This document shows positions 5,277 to 6,821 of a stretch of DNA of 6,821 nt, in pieces. The DNA is taken from the NCBI GenBank assembly GCA_021792485.1, contig JAJYUO010000066.1:1-6821 (forward strand). The letters run 5' to 3'. The position numbers were made by a program, and so were the translations under genes. Every line of letters starts with the position of its first letter. Within the stretch, counting starts at the first letter, position 1. Below the pieces are notes generated by a model, which made no database searches, was not told the origin of the DNA, and saw only the letters and a program-made list of their open reading frames with translations. This DNA comes from Thermoplasmata archaeon. GTDB taxonomy: Archaea; Thermoplasmatota; Thermoplasmata; Lutacidiplasmatales; UBA184.

Positions 5277-6212
5277 ATGGCGCTGAGGGGTCGGGACATC
5301 GTTTCCATACGGGACCTCTCGACCGAGGAGATCACCGAGATCCTTGACCACGCCCGGAGCATGATCCCGGTAGCCGAGGGCAAGAAGTCGAGCAGCGCGC
5401 TCGAGGGAAAGGTCGTCGCAACGGCATTCTTCGAGCCGTCCACACGCACGCGGCTGTCGTTCGAGGCCGCGGTGCAGCGGCTCGGCGGCCGATGCCTCAC
5501 AATCGCCGACATCGGGGTCACGTCGATGCGCAAGGGCGAGAGCCTGTACGACACCGTGCGGATGCTGAGCTCGTACTCCGACGCGATCGTGCTGCGCCAT
5601 CCGAACGAAGGGGCCGCGCGCCTTGCCGCCGACGCATCGGACCGTCCGGTGATCAACGCGGGCGATGGATCGAACCAGCACCCGACCCAGGCACTCCTCG
5701 ACCTGATGGCGATGCACGAGACGTTCGGGACGCTCGCAGGTCTCAAGGTCGTCCTTCTCGGGGACCTGAAGTACGGAAGGACCGTCCACTCCCTCGCGAT
5801 CGCGCTCGCCCAGTTCGGCTCGGAGCTCGTCCTCTCCGCGCCGAGAGCGCTCGCTCTGCCAGAGGACCTGCGCGGAGAGCTCGAGTCGCTGGGAGCGAAG
5901 ATCAGCGACGAGCCAGAACTCCGGCGCGCGGTACGCGACGCGGACGTCCTCTACGTGACCCGAATCCAGAAGGAACGGTTCCCGGACGAAGGCGAGTACC
6001 GCAGCGTCGCCGGTTCCTATCGCGTGGACGCCTCGGTCCTGGACGGGGCCAAGCCTCAGCTGATCGTTCTGCACCCGCTGCCCCGGGCGGGCGAGGTCGA
6101 TCCCGAGGTCGACCGAACGCCCCACGCCGCCTACTTCCGGCAGGCGTTCCTCGCGGTCCCGGTGCGGATGGCTCTGCTCTCGTCGATCCTCGCGCCTACC
6201 CGAGGAGGTTAG
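5277..6212 (+). CDS. pyrB: Aspartate carbamoyltransferase, catalytic chain
   Basis: The enzyme condenses carbamoyl phosphate with L-aspartate to N-carbamoyl-L-aspartate, the committed step of de novo pyrimidine synthesis in the cytoplasm. The 311-residue length is normal. Active-site elements are all present: FFEPSTRTRLSFE with the phosphate-binding STRTR at residues 55-59, the SMRKGESL loop with the catalytic lysine at 86, RHPNEGAAR at 108-115, NAGDGSNQHPTQALLDL with HPTQ at 135-138, GDLKYGRTVHSL at 162-173, TRIQKERF at 228-235 and LHPLPR at 265-270. An in-frame GTG at 5253 would add eight residues (MTAQSRAR); I prefer the ATG at 5277 because family members begin with a similar MxxKGRDxISIRD stretch and because of the promoter spacing. 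pyrI starts one base after the stop, so the two chains are co-expressed and likely form the allosteric catalytic-regulatory holoenzyme. Confidence 0.97.
   Translation: MALRGRDIVSIRDLSTEEITEILDHARSMIPVAEGKKSSSALEGKVVATAFFEPSTRTRLSFEAAVQRLGGRCLTIADIGVTSMRKGESLYDTVRMLSSYSDAIVLRHPNEGAARLAADASDRPVINAGDGSNQHPTQALLDLMAMHETFGTLAGLKVVLLGDLKYGRTVHSLAIALAQFGSELVLSAPRALALPEDLRGELESLGAKISDEPELRRAVRDADVLYVTRIQKERFPDEGEYRSVAGSYRVDASVLDGAKPQLIVLHPLPRAGEVDPEVDRTPHAAYFRQAFLAVPVRMALLSSILAPTRGG
6204..6209 (+). promoter_or_regulatory. Shine-Dalgarno site of pyrI
   Basis: GGAGGT lies inside the last codons of pyrB, four bases before the GTG at 6214. This spacing favours GTG 6214 over the ATG at 6220 and shows that internal genes of this operon use ribosome binding sites while the first gene does not. 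Confidence 0.6.
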
Positions 6213-6213
6213 C

Positions 6214-6681
6214 GTGGCGATGGTGCGAGAGCTCCGGATCACACCGATTCGAAACGGAACGGTGATCGACCATATCGCGAACGGTCTCGCGCTGGACGTG
6301 CTGCGGATCATCGGTGTCCGAGACCTCGACAAGGATTCGACGGTCAGCATCGCCCTCCATGTGCGCAGCGGCAAGATCGGCTGGAAGGACATCGTCAAGG
6401 TGGAGAACATGGAGCTGTCGCCGCGGAAGGTGAACGCCATCGCGCTGATCAGCCCGAGCGCGACGATTTCGATCATCCGCGACCACCAGGTCCGCGAGAA
6501 GCGGGCCGTTGACCTCCCCGAGCATGTGACCGGCGTGGTCCGATGTCCGAACATCAATTGCATCTCGAACCAGGGAGAGCCGATCGAGAGCGACTTCCGG
6601 GTCGTCCGGCGGCGCCCGGTGGTCCTTCGATGCGCCTACTGCGACCGGCAGGTGACCGACTTCCTGCGGCATCTCGCCTAG
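6214..6681 (+). CDS. pyrI: Aspartate carbamoyltransferase, regulatory chain
   Basis: PyrI binds nucleotide effectors and ties catalytic trimers together in the aspartate carbamoyltransferase holoenzyme. The 155-residue protein has the N-terminal allosteric domain with IRNGTVIDHIANGLALDVL (12-30) and a basic, nucleotide-contacting region, and the segment NAIALISPSATISIIRD (74-90). The C-terminal zinc domain has four cysteines at 111, 116, 140 and 143 in CPNINCIS and CAYC. The spacing C-x4-C-x23-C-x2-C is the same as in the E. coli chain (109, 114, 138, 141), so zinc binding and contact with PyrB should be intact. The start is GTG, supported by GGAGGT four bases upstream. It directly follows pyrB with one base between them. 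Separate pyrB and pyrI genes in tandem are usual in archaea and enteric bacteria. Confidence 0.97.
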   Translation: MAMVRELRITPIRNGTVIDHIANGLALDVLRIIGVRDLDKDSTVSIALHVRSGKIGWKDIVKVENMELSPRKVNAIALISPSATISIIRDHQVREKRAVDLPEHVTGVVRCPNINCISNQGEPIESDFRVVRRRPVVLRCAYCDRQVTDFLRHLA

Positions 6682-6684
6682 TTC

Positions 6685-6821
6685 GTGAGCGTGACCGAGC
6701 TCGGCGGCGCGCTCGTGGTCTACTCGGTCATCGCCGGGCTCGAACTCATCGATCGAACGAACTTCTCGCTCATCGCGCTCGCCACCCGCAACTCCCCGCT
6801 CGCGACCTTCGTCGGAGGCGC
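6685..6821 (+). CDS. GDT1/TMEM165 (UPF0016) family membrane protein, N-terminal part
   Basis: Only the first 45 residues are inside the window and the gene runs off the right edge. They read as one hydrophobic helix (ALVVYSVIAGLELI) leading into LELIDRTNFSLIALATR and NSPLATFVGGA. This matches the first helix and signature of the GDT1/UPF0016 family, usually written E-x-G-D-(K/R)-(T/S) followed by a helix with LALLAL-type sequence; these proteins are cation transporters handling manganese or calcium. Here the glycine of the motif is replaced by isoleucine (ELIDRT), while the acidic pair and the basic-threonine part remain. The start is GTG three bases after the pyrI stop, with a second in-frame GTG at 6691 and no Shine-Dalgarno sequence, so it is probably translated from the pyr transcript. 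Family assignment rests on a short fragment. Confidence 0.6.
   Translation, partial: MSVTELGGALVVYSVIAGLELIDRTNFSLIALATRNSPLATFVGG

Noticed and set aside
5232..6563. Long minus-strand open frame opposite pyrB-pyrI (443 codons)
   Set aside because: It mirrors the codon positions of pyrB and pyrI, whose catalytic and zinc motifs are unmistakable; the antisense protein has no recognisable family.
1..6821. CRISPR array, insertion sequence or attachment site
   Set aside because: No regularly spaced direct repeats, no transposase or integrase motifs, and no terminal inverted repeats with target duplication were seen on either strand.

Overview
The window looks like high-GC archaeal chromosome. 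The strongest reasons are a pyrB-pyrI pair (catalytic and zinc-binding regulatory chains of aspartate carbamoyltransferase) followed by a GDT1/UPF0016-type gene, AT-rich TATA-like boxes set for leaderless or near-leaderless transcripts, and the tail of an RNase P RNA. A Thermoplasmata-like (Thermoplasmatota) host is my guess from gene order and style; the window holds no phylogenetic marker that proves it.

Layout. Bases 1 to about 100 are the 3' end of an RNase P RNA (+). A strong hairpin follows at 129-169. From 405 to 3872 a plus-strand, operon-like block follows: two separate ChrB C-terminal-domain proteins (405-869, 902-1315), a separate ChrB N-terminal-domain protein (1312-1644), a YncE-like beta-propeller gene broken by a frameshift near 2350 (1649-2558), and a 12-TM MFS transporter (2592-3872). 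A perfect inverted repeat (351-366) abuts a TATA-like box just upstream, which suggests that the block is regulated. Bases 3873-4211 lie between convergent genes and hold no gene I can support. A minus-strand EamA/DMT transporter (4212-5192) is divergent from pyrB (5277-6212), with a palindromic CCTTAAGG box between them. pyrB is followed by pyrI (6214-6681) and the start of a GDT1-family membrane protein (6685 to the window end).

How the genes work together. The first block resembles a chromate or oxyanion stress cassette. Its ChrB is split into separate polypeptides in the order C, C, N, instead of the usual N-C fusion. The window contains no CHR-family ChrA permease, and an MFS protein takes the efflux position. 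At least one gene in the block (the beta-propeller), and possibly a second (ChrB-N), shows broken reading frames, so the cassette may be decaying or the assembly may carry indels. PyrB and PyrI form the allosteric enzyme of the committed step of pyrimidine synthesis. The EamA and GDT1 genes are membrane transporters whose substrates the sequence does not reveal.
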